From Yponomeuta sedellus (lineage: Eukaryota; Arthropoda; Insecta; Lepidoptera; Yponomeutidae): DNA of 64,000 nt. Of the stretch, positions 41,311-53,247 are shown in pieces (the stretch's first letter is position 1; the number at the start of each line of letters is the position of its first letter). The translations under genes and the position numbers were made by a program. Location: the NCBI GenBank assembly GCA_934045075.1, contig OW203724.1, positions 248,001 to 312,000 of the forward strand, written 5' to 3'. The notes beneath the pieces are model-generated. The model made no database searches and was not told where the DNA came from. It was given only the letters and a program-made list of their open reading frames with translations.

Positions 41311-42111
41311 ATACTCATCGACTGATTCTCCTATACGCATGCAACGTTCTAACATATCATTTAATAGAGCAGCATAATTGCTTTCGGACAGGAAGGACTC
41401 TGTTCAAGTTAGAGTATAGTTTGAAGGCCCTCATACCATTTTTTTTTTCATTGCCCGTCAATTTAGGTAGAGCAAAATGTGTGGTCTGCTCTTTGGTTCA
41501 CTCTTATAAATTTTAGCACATTCGTTTATTTTCCCTATCCATCTTTCTAACTTTTGATTCTTTTGTGCCGGGTCGAAAATAGGTATTATGTTTTTATCGT
41601 ATAAAATGCTATGCATGTGGGGACGCTGTATTAAGCTTTGTATAAGATTAGACAGATCGTTGGTATTTATCGAAAGGTTATTAAATCTATTGTTACCGTC
41701 CATATCACTCTGTGGAGTAGATGCTAATACAGGCTGCAACCGCGGCAGTGGCGACTGGGACCGCGATGCTGATGCTGTAGCTCCCTGCGCCAACGTCGTC
41801 TGAACCGATTCTGCACCGGCCGACACCAGGAGCTCTGGCGTCGAGGCTGATGCAACTGCTGGCCTCTGCTTGGCTCTGGTCTCCTTCCTTACATCCCCTG
41901 CACGCGAACTGCGTTTGCTGCTTCGATCTTTAGGCACTGACTGTCGACTTTGTTGGCGATGGCTTGACCTTCTGTTGTAGTTTTTTGTCGAATGGCTGTC
42001 TGGTGGAGTTCTTTCTCTGCTACTCATACTCCGGAGCCGACGTTTGCGGCTATTTCTGTCCGAGCGCTGACGGTGATTTTCCTCAGATTGACGAGCTTTT
42101 GTCACTGACAT
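41311..42111 (-). pseudogene. Third gypsy fragment: gag
   Basis: From the ATG at 42111 (minus strand) the product has a serine- and arginine-rich N-terminus (NSRKRRLRSMSSRERTPPDS) and a capsid-like start (IPIFDPAQKNQKLERWIGKI, then NECAKIYK). A frameshift follows; a shifted frame continues with QTTHFALPKLTGN and, after another shift, SESNYAALLNDMLERCMRIG. These align in order with the gag at 18985-19728 (IVPEFDPSS, QTIHFALQKLTG, NEQNYGRLLEEMLNR), so the two elements are one family but clearly diverged. It is cut at its 3' side by the LINE tail at 41238-41309. Not functional. Confidence 0.75.
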
Positions 42112-42196
42112 CTCGGTAGCGCTTGCGATGTCTATTAGTTAAATTATGATTCACGGACATTGTTACACTTCACTCATTCACTCACGTAAGAGTCCT

Positions 42197-42580
42197 CTAT
42201 CCCACTTCTGATATAAGGTTTAGGTAGAAAATGATACACTGGCACGATAGTATAAACGTTTATTCCATTTTCACTTCAGTTTTTGCATGTTTACATTTTC
42301 AATAATTCATTTTTAGTACTTCACTTTTTATCAATCAATTTTTGTATATTTTTGGGCACAAGCTCCACATTTCTCGACGGTTCGTAACAGAATCCCGAAC
42401 CGTCGACAAGCGCTTCTATTTATACCAAAAACTAACCTGACATTTGCGAATCAAAACACAACTTATTTTGTACCGGAAACTGTCTAATCAGCATCCGAAT
42501 CGGAAAGGGCAAAAAATAAGGAGCATTAAAGTAAAAATATAATAATGATCGAACATTAGTTAAATAATTATCTAACACAT
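42197..42580 (-). repeat. Probable LTR of the third gypsy fragment
   Basis: On the minus strand this region has TATAAATAG (about 42425), an inverted pair GACGGTTCGGGATT / ACGAACCGTCGAG near the likely transcription start, AATAAACG (about 42260), and then TCAGAAGTGGGAT, a primer-site-like motif, before the gag ATG. That is the layout of an LTR and leader. No partner LTR is present, so the ends are approximate. Confidence 0.45.
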
Positions 42581-42646
42581 GTTACATAATTCATTTGGCA
42601 ATAAACAATTCTTACTTTTTAAAAAGAAACAAAGAAAGACATCGTA

Positions 42647-43675
42647 TTGGCTACGGTAATGCGTTATTGTTTGGATGGTTGGCCTAATGAAACAAATGTG
42701 AAAGAGGAATTCAAACCATACTATAATCGTAGGAATGAATTGTCAGTGGAAAAGGGGTGCCTCTTATGGGGCTACAGAGTAGTGATTCCTAAATCACTAG
42801 AAAACACTGTTTTAAATGACCTGCATATTAGTCACTTCGGCACCAACAGAATGAAACAGACTGCACGCTCATTTTTTTGGTGGCCATCGGTCGACAAAGA
42901 TATAGATGAAGTGTCAAATGCATGTCTAATCTGCTTACAAAATAGACATGCACCGGAGAAAATCAACTTGACTCCTTGGCCTTCTGCACAAAGAGTCTGG
43001 GAACGGTTACATGCCGATTTTCTTGGACCATTAAATGGGAATATGTTCTTAATTATAATTGATAGTTTTTCCAAGTGGCCAGAAGCGTGTTCGATGCCTA
43101 ACATAACTGCTTCAAAAACTATTACAGTTTTCAAAGATCTTTATATAAGATTAGGTTTTCCCTTGCACCTGGTAACAGACAATGGTACTACGTATACTAG
43201 TCTGGAGTTTAGAGAATTTTGCAAACTCACTGGGGTTAAACAGAGTTTCACGCCGCCATACCACCCAGCAACAAACGGAGCTGCAGAAAGATTTGTCCAA
43301 TCTTTCAAAAGCCACGTGACGAAGATTATAGAAAGTGGTCATACTATTCAGTATGCAGTAAATCTTTTTCTATTTGACTATTGTAACAGTGTTCACAGGG
43401 CAACAGGTAAGACCCCAGAACTCAGAACTAGGTTTTCTTTATTAAGACCAGAACCAGATTGTTGTAAACTAGTTATTGGTGGAGGGAATAGAAACATACT
43501 GTTTGTGGAAGGGGAGAAAGCTATGACTAGAGACTATAGGAAAAACCAAAAGAAATGGATATTCGGAAAGATTTCTAAAGTGATAACCCCTGGTGTGACA
43601 TACGAAGTCGAAATTGAAGGTAGAAAAGTCAAGAGGCATGCTAATCAATTGATTAAGTGCTCTCAAGATTTGTAG
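42647..43675 (+). pseudogene. Inner gypsy integrase
   Basis: A 342-codon open frame. It contains the H-H-C-C zinc region (HISHFGTNRMKQTARSFFWW, then CLICLQ), the catalytic core with D, D and E in LHADFLGPLNG, LVTDNGTTYTSLEF and PATNGAAERFVQSF, and a C-terminal part ending KRHANQLIKCSQDL. It would insert the DNA copy into target sites. The frame is open from before the composite insertion's right junction, so the first codon (TTG) is not a true start. This is the best preserved part of the inner gypsy. A short UTR and polypurine tract follow. Confidence 0.88.
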
Positions 43676-43830
43676 GATAATTTCCTTGTATATTAATAGA
43701 TATAATGTGTGTTAGCTTTAGATAATATGTACAACTTTAACGGTTTATTTAGTACGGTACATAATTAATAATATATAGACAGATAAATAAGTCAATACAT
43801 TCTGTATTTCCATTATAATCGTGGGGAGAG

Positions 43831-44015
43831 TGTGGTAACTCAGATTAAACATGAACTTGCGTCCCTCCCCCTCTTCTGTTGTCATTTAGGTACTAAGAGC
43901 ATCTGTTAATTTCATCAGATCTAATAAAACCGTTTTCAGTGTGATTTAATGGTGTTGTGTTAATTAATCGCATCCCTGACACACTCCAGTATCCAGTGAA
44001 GTTGGAGTTACAACA
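43831..44015 (+). repeat. Inner gypsy 3' LTR
   Basis: Same 185-bp sequence as 32321-32505 with three differences; preceded by GTGGGGAGAG (43821-43830) and followed by CTATC. Confidence 0.93.
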
Positions 44016-44020
44016 CTATC

Positions 44021-46257
44021 CTACAAAAAACACGACTAGCTTGGGTTGTGTCAGGCGCGATTTCGTTAACCCTAAATTTCTTATTAAATAATCAGCTCAA
44101 AGCCTTTTGGCGCGAAAGTGACTGCGAACAATTGGAAGCACCCAAGGATGAGATACTATAGTGCGAAAAGTCGTTCGATAATCACTCACGTCCCGTGACT
44201 ACCGCTAGTGGCATTTTTCCGAGCGCTTCCGTGCTTCGCAAGGCACGCTAAGCCGTTGGTGCCGGCTGTCATATAATGGCAGTCGTTAAGCCATGTCAGA
44301 GGCCTTATGGGCGGCTTGAGAACTTCTGACAGTAAGGCCCGCCACTGTCTTACAATCCTCCACCAACCCGGACTTGGCCCCCGTGGTGGAGCCAAGTCCG
44401 GGTTGGTGGACCCGTGCCCCAGCAGTGGGGACATTCGAGGGTTGATAACGAACGAATCACTCAAGAAGTTCTGAGGGTAACTTTATTGTGAGCATTCCCT
44501 TAAAAGAGCCAGCTTCATCCCTTGGTAAATCGATTCACATAGCTCACAAACGATTACAATACTTAGAGTAAAAATTGTCTCGAAACCCTCCACTCAAAAA
44601 TAATTATGTAAAACCGATGAGAGAACTTGAAGACCCATCGGTCACATGATCGAAATTACCGAGAGCTCATCTCTTGAGTCCCCTAACTATTTGCCTCATC
44701 ACGCAGTGATAAACCCTGAAAAAGTCACCACGCCTGTTAATAGTATTCGATGCATCTTGTCCTACCGATTCTGGAAAGTCTTTAAACGATATTCAATACA
44801 AGGGTACAATGCTTCAGGATGACCTACTTTCAATTTTATTACGATTTCGACTGCATAGATATGTTGTAAATGCGGACATACAGAAAATTTATCGTAACAT
44901 CTACCTACACCCTGACCAACAAAAATTACAGTGCATTTTGTGGCGGGAAAATCCGTACAAAAAACTAAAAACCTACTCACTTACTACACTTAGTTTCGGT
45001 CTCAAGTGTGCACCTTACCTAGCAACACGCTGTTTGTTGCAATTATCTAATGAAAACATAAACCGGTTTCCAGCGGCTCTGGCCATACGATCCGACTTCT
45101 ATATGGATGACCTGCTCCATGGGGGAGACGATGAGGTAATGGTTGCAGAGACTGCCGCGCAGATATGCAGCATCCTGAGCGGCGCGAATTTTCATCTACG
45201 GAAGTGGAAAACTAACTCACCGGCCATCTTACAAGCAGTGAGGACTACAAATATACCTACTACTACACACATCAACACTCCAACCGAGTTTGGAAGCACA
45301 ACACACAAAGTGCTTGGCCTAGCATGGTCACACGACACCGATAATTTGTTATATATGCTGAAAGAACAGTCGTTACCTAAGTCATTAACTAAACGAAAGG
45401 TCTTGTCACTAGCCGCATCCATTTTTGACCCCTTAGGTCTTATTGCTCCAGTTTTAATCACTGCCAAATGCTTCATACAAAGCCTCTGGCTAGAAAGGTC
45501 AGGCTGGGACACCGAATTATCAATTACACAATCAACCGAATGGAAACAATTTTATAAAAACCTATTTTGTCTTAACACATTAACGGTGCCGAGGCATGTT
45601 AATATTCCCAATTATAAAACCATAGAACTGCACGGTTATTCTGATGCTTCATTAACGGCATTTGGCTGCGCGATTTTTCTAAGGAGTATAGACCACCAGG
45701 GCGCCATTCAGGTTAGATGACTTTGTGCTCGCTCACGAGTGGCAAGACGTGAAACTATTCCGAGGTTAGAATTACGAGCAGCTACCTTATTAGAAAAACT
45801 ATATAATAAGGTTAAAACTTCACTACCAACATGTCAATTATCTAAATTTTACCTATGGTGTGACTCAAACGTGGTGTTAGCTTGGATAAACACACCACTA
45901 GAGAAATTACCTGAATATATTAGAAACAGAGTCACAAAAATCAAAGACCTGACTAGCATTCCTGCGTGGCACTGGGTTAGTTCTAAGGACAACCCAGCTG
46001 ATTTACTCACTACAGGTTTACCAGCAGATAAACTACAGAGTACGTCACTGTGGTGGCAGGGACCTGCTTGGTTATCTGAAGCCAAGTTTGAATGGCTCGA
46101 GTTATCGACAAAAAATAATACAACAGAGTTAACTACACACAAAGTATGTAACGTTTCGATCGACTCTCAATCTAACAAACTAATACAAGAACTTTTTTCA
46201 AGGTTTTCTAGTTTTACCAAACTTTATCGCGTGTTTGCATGCTTAGCTAATCAAAAT
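44021..46257 (+). pseudogene. BEL reverse transcriptase and RNase H
   Basis: BEL coding sequence resumes after the gypsy (LQKTRLAWVVSGAIS), is cut at 44188 by a SINE-like insert, and continues with PLKEPASSLGKS and VFDASCPTDSGKSLND. The RT core lies in 44809-45720 with QDDLLSILLRFRLH, LSFGLKCAPYLATRCLLQL and the catalytic FYMDDLLHGG, followed by SDASLTAFGCAIFL of RNase H. A frame change at about 45720 leads to ETIPRLELRAATLLEKLY, WCDSNVVLAWI and WHWVSSKDNPADLLT. A tag, several stops between 44460 and 44760, and a frameshift make it inactive. It ends where the jockey-type LINE enters. Confidence 0.85.
44189..44455. mobile_element. SINE-like or LINE-tail insert with 8-bp target duplication and long hairpin
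   Basis: ATCACTCA lies at 44181-44188 and 44456-44463. The insert ends with CCCCAGCAGTGGGGACATTC, like the 3' ends of RTE-type LINEs and their SINE partners. It carries a perfect 20-bp-arm hairpin (44359-44378 with 44391-44410, starting TCCACCAACCCGG, loop of 12 nt). No ORF. Confidence 0.75.
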
Positions 46258-49200
46258 TTACAGGGCGGTTTTTCTGGTAAATTACTAGAATTAGAGTTAT
46301 TTCTAGAACAACATAGAGTAGATGTACTCTGTGTCACTGAGCACTGGCTACTAGAGTCCCAAATGAATTTTTCTGTAAATAATTATGAAATAGCCAGTTG
46401 CTTTAATAGAAAGTCTGCATTGCATGGTAGATCTTTAATAATAGTAAATAGTAGTTTGAAGTATAAAGAACGAAAAGATATTAGCAGACTTTCTGTTGAA
46501 AAAGTTGTAGAACTATCATGTGTTGAACTGGCTAAGCATATTGTAGTAAGCGTATACAGGCCCCCCGCCAGTGACTACAGTTTATTTGAATCCGTACTAG
46601 AGGATGTTTTAAAGGTAGCTTCAAGTAGTAGCAAGAAAGTTATAGTATGTGGAGATTTTAATATAGACTTGCTGGTAGACTCCGTTTTAAATAACAAATT
46701 AAAACTTATTTTCAAGTCTTTTAATTTAGTTAATATTTTCTTAGAGCCTTCTAGGATTACCGAAAACACAGCCACCTGTCTTGACAATGTATTCTGCGAC
46801 TGTGAATTTTCGCATTGTTCTACAGTAACTTGCTTAAAGTCAGACCACAATGGTCAAATTGTCCACTTTGAAGCAGATTTAAAAAAAAAGGAGCAAGCTA
46901 TAATTTATCGGCCCATTACAGCAAAAAAGATGGAATTATTTAGAAATTACATACAAAGTAGCTTACCTACACAAAATAATAAGACCCTTAATGCAAATGC
47001 TCATTATGGAGATTTATTCAAAGTTGTTTCAGGTAGTTTTGAAAAAGTTTTTAAATTAAAAAAGTTATCATCAAAAAGAAATAAAGTAGCATTTAGTGAA
47101 TGGGCTACTGCCGGCATCCGAAAAAGCAGGGACACACTATATGCGCTATATGAGAAAAAAACATACACATATGACCCCAGTTTTATACAGTATGTTAAAC
47201 TATATTCAAAATTATTTAAGGCCGTCTGCCACAAAGCAAAATGTGAGCATATAAAATCAAAAATCCTTCAATCGTCTAATAAATCCAGAACAATTTGGGC
47301 TATTATAAATAAGGAAACCGGTAAATCCAAATCAGGAGATCGCGAACTTTCACTTAAAATAGATGATAAATTAATAACCTCAAATGAAGACATTGCTACG
47401 GCTTTTGAACAGTTCTTTACAAATGTTCCAATTGTAACGACAGCTCCTTTAGACTCTTCTCCAGCTCTTGCTGAAAGTATTTTGAAAGACAATGTCCCCC
47501 CATGCCATCACGATTTTTCGTTCGACTATATTGAAGCCCATACCGTGATTAAATCGTTTAAAAAGCTAAAGCTTAAAAAAACTGAGGACTTATGGGGTAT
47601 GTCAGTAATAGTAGTTAGCTCAGTAATCGATACCCTAGCACCCCATTTAGCCAAAATCTTTAACAAATGTTTAGATGAGGGTATATTCCCTGATCTAATG
47701 AAATATAGTAGGCTCGTTCCTTTATTTAAAAGCGGTGATAAGCAAGATCCCACAAATTTCAGACCAGTCTCAGTTCTACCCGTTTTGAGTAAAATATTCG
47801 AGAAGATAGTTCTAGGTCAGCTGCTTACACATTTCAATGACTATCAACTTCTCCATGGTCAGCAATTCGGCTTTACGCAAGGGCGCTCTACAACGGACGC
47901 CGGCGTCATGTTAGTTAAACATATATTTAGTGCATGGGAAGAGCGCAAGGATGCTATAGGCGTATTCTGTGACTTGTCGAAAGCATTTGATTGCGTTGAC
48001 CATAAAACCCTTCTTTTAAAATTAAAGCACTATGGTATAAACGGGAATAGCCTAAAACTTATAACATCATATTTAGAAGGGAGAGTTCAAAGAGCTGATA
48101 TAAATAGAACTAAATCTTCAGGGTCAGAGGTCAGGATAGGAGTGCCACAGGGATCGATTTTGGGGCCGTTCCTCTTCCTCGTATATGTAAATGATTTGCC
48201 GTTCATGGTTCAAAATATGTCAGAGATAGTATTATTTGCAGATGACACGTCTCTTATTTTTAAAATTAAGAGACAAGAAAATGACCTTGACAATACAAAT
48301 AATGCTCTCTCTCGGGTACTAAATTGGTTTACTTCTAATAACTTATTGTTAAATTCAAAAAAGACGAAATGTATAAAGTTCACTCTTCCAAATGTCAAAA
48401 CGGTAGACAGCAATGTTTTACTGGGGAATGACAAATTAGACCTTGTGAATGAAACTGTATTCCTAGGTATCACAATTGATGCAAAGCTTCAATGGGGTCC
48501 TCATGTAGAAAAATTAGCAAATAGGCTTAGTTCAGCAGCATATGCAGTCAAAAGAATTAGGGAACTAACTGACGTCGCAACTGCTAGGCTTGTTTATTTT
48601 AGTTACTTCCATAGTCTTATGTCCTATGGCATACTACTGTGGGGACGGGCAGCAGACATTGAGACCATCTTCGTCTTGCAGAAGAGAGCGATCAGATTCA
48701 TTTATAGGCTGGGTAGTAGAGATTCGTTAAGAGATTTCTTTAAAGAAACTAACATCCTGACAGTTGCCAGTCAGTATATATATGAAAACATTATGTACGT
48801 TAGGAAAAATATCAGTAACTTTAAAACTTTAGGTAGCCAACACAATGTAAATACTAGAAATAAACATAAACTTTTGTTCCCACTATTTAGGCTGGCAAAG
48901 GTTAATACATCCTTCATGGGGCATTGTATACGCTTCTATAATAAAATCCCTGAAGATATATTAAGCTTGCCTGAATCGCGGTTCAAAAAATATGTTAAGC
49001 ACACTTTGTGCCAAAAGGGCTACTATAACATAAAGGATTATTTAGATGACAATGAGGTCTGGAATGAAAGCCAGTACAATGTATGAGTTCTATGTTCAAA
49101 ATAATTATGTAAACTATGTAAATTAAGGACTTTTGAAAAGACTAAGTTAGGAGTTTTTTTGTCCATTTTTTCTCCTAAATGATCTAGATTTTGAAATGGA

Positions 49201-49284
49201 CACCTAGTTTGAATTGTAACGTTCATTAAGCCGCAGTTTCTGTGCTACTTTGAATAAAACCTTTTCATTTCATTTCATTTCATA
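46258..49284 (+). mobile_element. Jockey-type LINE inserted in BEL RNase H-integrase linker
   Basis: BEL-like coding (to about LYRVFACLAN) changes abruptly into LINE endonuclease near 46258. The LINE ends with AATAAAACC and a (TTTCA)n tail at 49262-49284, after which BEL-like sequence resumes. The LINE seems slightly 5'-truncated. No sharp target duplication was found. Confidence 0.8.
46262..49086 (+). CDS. Jockey-type LINE endonuclease-reverse transcriptase (5'-truncated)
   Basis: About 940 open codons in one frame. Endonuclease: LLELELFLEQHRVDVLCVTE, VVSVYRPPASDYS, VIVCGDFNIDLL and the closing LKSDHNGQIVHF. Reverse transcriptase: NFRPVSVLPVLSKIFEKIVL, QFGFTQGRSTTDAGVMLVKH, FCDLSKAFDCVDHKTLL, RIGVPQGSILGPFLFLVYVN and the catalytic LFADDTSLIF. 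The frame happens to be open to the preceding BEL RNase H (from 45739), giving an apparent 1115-residue fusion that is a junction product and not a natural protein. There is no start codon of its own, because the first residues of the endonuclease are missing. The rest is uninterrupted, which suggests a fairly recent insertion. Confidence 0.88.
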
Positions 49285-49838
49285 TAACTATTTATCTATA
49301 ACTCCAAACACACAAACAATGGCAAAGGCGGCCCATTATCGTCAGCTGAGAGAATTTTTTCGCAAAACCGGTTAGTTATGTTCGCACAAATGCAATCCTT
49401 TCCTATAGAATACAACAAACTTCAACAAAATAAACCTTTTTCACAAAACTTACCTATTTTTTTCCTAAAACCATTTAATGATAATGGATATATGCGTGTA
49501 GGTGGCTGCCTAGGGCTCTCACACTTTACACATAATAAAAAAACACCCTTTGATTATATCTAAGGACCACACACTTACCAGACTAATTATGGAGACACAG
49601 CATAAGAAATTGCTGCATTGTGGACCCCAGCTACTAATAGCCTCAATACTACGCTATTGGCCAATAAATGGTAAGAATCTGGCTAATAAGATGGTTCGTG
49701 AATGCGTGACCTGTTTCAAAGCCAAACCAAGTATACACATACCTATCATGGGGAACTTGCCTATTTCACGGGTAACTCCTTCACCCCCATTCTATTCTAC
49801 TTCAATTGATTACGCAGGACCCTTTCGTCATAGTCTTA
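49285..49838 (+). pseudogene. BEL integrase, N-terminal zinc region
   Basis: After the LINE, a decayed stretch reads AKAAHYRQLREFF, MQSFPIEYNKLQQNK and FNDNGYMRVGGCLG in one frame. After a frameshift near 49560 it reads KDHTLTRLIMETQHKKLLHC, RYWPINGKNLANKMVREC and VTCFKAKPSIHIP, the H-H-C-C zinc-binding start of BEL/Pao integrase. SIDYAGPF near the end contains the first catalytic aspartate. It is then cut by the DNA transposon at 49839 and continues at 54054. Confidence 0.8.
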
Positions 49839-50201
49839 GAACAAAGACGGATCTGATTTTTTTCAATTTTTGTTTTTTTGCATAATTATTAATGAAATAT
49901 CATAGTTAATCGATGTATTCAAAGTTTTTTCGAATCTAATTACAAACAAGCTAGATATTAAGTTGGAATACAGACGGATCTGATATTGCACCGTAAAAAA
50001 TAGACGTACTAGCAGGTCCGCTCCTGTTCTGCGGTGACCTTCGCCCCCCGCACCCCTTTCCCGTGCGACGATTTGTTTATTGCATCGCTTTTCAACGGAG
50101 CAGCGCGCTAATCACGTCTAAATATTAATAATGTTTATCACTAGTGTTTTTAATAAGAATGGTGTTTGATTTTGGATTACTTTCTTGAATCCTTGTTAAA
50201 C

Positions 50202-53200
50202 ATGGCATCTGGAAGGTCAAGGAGAATATTTGCATTATTAAATAAGAATAAACATGATTTACGAAATTCAAAAGACGAGCAAATCAATGTGTCTTACGAG
50301 GAACCCTATCAAAACAGTGGACAGGAACTTGCAGCTAGCCCAACAGGTATGCATTTTGTATAATTTTTATTCCAAAAGTTGTTTTACAAGTAAATATATT
50401 TTTTTTAGTGAAATCCATTGAACATAGACGATATGTCACATCCGTCGTTGTTCTTGGTAGTTTGCAATAATTAGACTTTTGTATTCTGTTTTTTAGCTCA
50501 ATCGTTTTGGATTAAGATATCTAATCATAAAAGTGTTTTACCATTCCTTATTCTTACTCGATTTTAATAAGTGACGAAAAAGTAAATGGGGCACTGTTCT
50601 ATGTTCTAAGCGTTTTCTATCGTGGGCGTTTTATACAAACCGTCGTTGTTCAATGGACAAACGGTTGACGCATGTGCATAATCGACGTTATTCTTCGTAG
50701 TGATTTTAAAATACGTCGTTGTTACTTTAGATAACTTTTTATTCTTAAGCATTTTTTATTTTCCTATTTCAATAAAAATAATTAGTTAATTAATGATACT
50801 TTTGCGCATTTTTTCGTTTCTTTAAGAAGTTTTTTTTTACAGCCGAGCCGTGTTCATCACCTCTACCGCCAGAAGCAGAAGCACACTTATGGGAGCAAAC
50901 TGTTATGCGCCATGTATGGAATGATGTATTTTCCGACACCGAGTACCAGGAAGATTCTAGCAAGCAAATAAATTTAAACCAGCAAACCGAGTTATTAACT
51001 GTTTCCGTGACACCATCGGTAGCGGTTGTATCACAGCAGGAGCCGACTATTGGTGAATGTCAAACCGATATTGACAATCGACACTGTGATATCGTTCAAG
51101 ACGATCTTTTCCTGCCTACAGGTGAGATGACACCTATACCCGTGATTGAATGCCCGCAATCTGTAAGTTCCCAGGTTCCTGAATTTATTGATTCTCCGAA
51201 GACGCCATTCACCCCCATTTTTAATTTAGCACCTGACACCGAAAATATCTTGGACTCTGCTAAGTCGGATAAACTTAAAGCAAATCATACAAGAGTAGCC
51301 TCTCCAGCCACCGAAAACCGCTTCGATACGCCAGTTCCATCACCAACAAACAGACATGCGAAATGCGATGATCCCTTTTGCGGCCAGCATGAAATTGATG
51401 AACACGCTTGTCCATCAGAGGATATTGCCGGGACAGATTCAAATCAACCTTCTCCAGCACCTTCTGCATTGATCAGAAACAGGGGGAAGAAACGACCTCG
51501 AAATTATGAACAGTGGGGAGATATTAAGAGAAAGAAATTGACGAATCAAGGTAAAACATACTGTTCCAAGCGAGGGCAGACTGTTGAAGCAAAAGCAATG
51601 GGCCCACCATGCCACTGCAAATTTAAATGTGCCACTAAACTTTCATACGTGGAACGTTCCCAAATTTTCAATAAATTTTGGGAGCTTGGTGACAGAGAGA
51701 AGCAGTGGATGTATCATTCTAATTACACTAAGAAACTTAATAAAAGCAGGACATTCGCACGGGAGTTAATACATAACAGAAAGTATACCTACAAATATTA
51801 TCTACCGAAGAAAGACATTGCTGAAGATATTGACGTTACTTACAAGAAAATTGACGTTTGCAAGACCATGTTCCTTAACACCCTGGGTGTAAGTGAACGA
51901 ATGACAAGAACTGCATGGCAGAAGTATGATGGGAGCACATCAGTTGAGGCAGATAAGCGTGGAAGTCACGCCTCCCACAAAAAGGTAATAGATGACGAAA
52001 TGGTACTATCTGTGTGTGCACATGTCAACAGTTTTGTACCAGTTGAGTCACATTACTGTCGAAAATCTTCAAAAAGATTGTACTTAGATGGAAGTCTTAG
52101 TATCGCTCGAATGTATGAAATGTACAAGGAGTGGCCCGAATACACAAAGAAAGTTAAGACACTGCGACAGTAGCGCGACATCGTGAACAGCCAATTCAAC
52201 CTGAGTTTTCACGTCCCAAAAAAAGACGCATGTGACCAGTGTCACATTTTTAAGCAAACGGAAAATCCTTCGGAGGCTTTAAAAGCCGACTATGAGAGGC
52301 ATCAGAAAAATAAAACTGTTGCTAGAAACTTGAAGAACAATGATAAGAATGATGCGAGCCAATCAAATGGAAGGATCATTTGTGCAACTTTTGACTTTCA
52401 AAAAGTTCTTACCTGTCCACATGGTCAAATAAGCGTACTTTACTACAAACGAAAACTGTCATGCTATAACTTTACAATCTATGATATGATGGCCAAACAA
52501 GGTTACTGTTACGTTTGGGATGATAGTGTTGCTAAACGGGGTGCTAACGAGGTGGCTAGTTGTCTTTACAATTTTCTTAAGGAGTTTTTCGGTAAAGGTG
52601 TGAAGGACTTTAGGTTTTGGTCCGACAATTGCGCGGGTCAAAACAGGAACCGAATCGTATACTCAATGTATACTCAAGCAGCTAAGGACTTCGGGGTCAC
52701 GATAACTCACCGTTTTCTTGAAAAGGGCCACACCCAAAACGAGGGCGACTCAGTGCATTCGGTTATTGAGAGAGCTGCAGAACATAAACTGATTTACACG
52801 CCAGAAGAGTGGAAATTATTAATACGATGGGCAAAACTTCAAAATCCATACGCAGTGATAGACGTAACTAAAGACCTCGTTTTTGATTTTAAAGAGCTGT
52901 TAAAGAACAGAAATTGGACTAAAAACACAAACAATGAAAAAATTACATGGAACAAAATCAAAGAAGTGATGGTTGAAGAAAATAATTCTGATACAATAAA
53001 ATACAAATATAAATTAGACGATGAACATAAAACTTTGGTTGTTCGCAAAGAAACAAGAAACCGAGGCACACGTGTTGCTCTTAAAAACGCGTATTTTGAT
53101 CAAGTTCCAATGACAAATGACAAATTTAAAGATCTTATTGATCTATGTGAGAGTGGAATCATACCTACTAAATATCATGATTATTTTAGGGCTTTGCCGC

Positions 53201-53247
53201 ACGGTCGCACTGTTCCGAATAATGAGACTGATGATGATTCTGAGTAG
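50202..53247 (+). CDS. Two-exon DDE-type transposase-like protein with one in-frame TAG
   Basis: Exon 1 is 50202-50346 (MASGRSRRIFALLNKNKHDL); the donor is AACAG/GTATGC. The intron is 50347-50842, with acceptor TTTTTTTTTACAG. Exon 2 is 50843-53247. Phase is kept (48 codons plus 1 base). The predicted protein has 849 positions. The N-terminal half is acidic and serine/proline-rich. A cysteine cluster (CHCKFKCATKLS) follows near 265, then KRGSHASHKK. A C-x-x-C (DACDQCHIFK) and an RNase H-like core follow with acidic residues in ICATFDFQKVL (about 566), FWSDNCAGQNRNRIVY (about 643) and KGHTQNEGDSVHSVIERA (about 682-684). This resembles insect proteins with a DUF7869-like core, here the only gene between inverted repeats, so transposition is the likely role. 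A TAG at 52171-52173 interrupts an otherwise open frame. Confidence 0.75.

Larger units (their letters stand above)
36052..42633. mobile_element. 6.6-kb composite insertion with 9-bp target duplication
   Basis: GAAAGACAT is found at 36043-36051 and again at 42634-42642. The gypsy coding sequence before the first and after the second copy belongs to one continuous polyprotein region (RNase H to integrase), so everything between is inserted. It contains a decayed plus-strand LINE, the shared-loop hairpin array, a 1.2-kb inverted-repeat DNA element, a LINE tail, and a minus-strand third gypsy fragment with LTR-like sequence. The LINE was probably the first insertion, with an A-rich right end (AAAAAGAAACAAA), and the others entered it later. 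Confidence 0.75.
32321..44015 (+). mobile_element. Inner gypsy LTR retrotransposon with CTATC target duplication
   Basis: The 185-bp LTRs (32321-32505 and 43831-44015) differ at three bases by eye. CTATC precedes the first and follows the second (32316-32320, 44016-44020). Inside, in order, are gag, protease, RT, RNase H and integrase, with a polypurine tract GTGGGGAGAG directly before the 3' LTR. A SINE lies before gag, and a 6.6-kb composite insertion lies between RNase H and integrase. The coding region has several stops and a catalytic substitution in RT, so this copy is dead despite its young LTRs. Confidence 0.93.
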
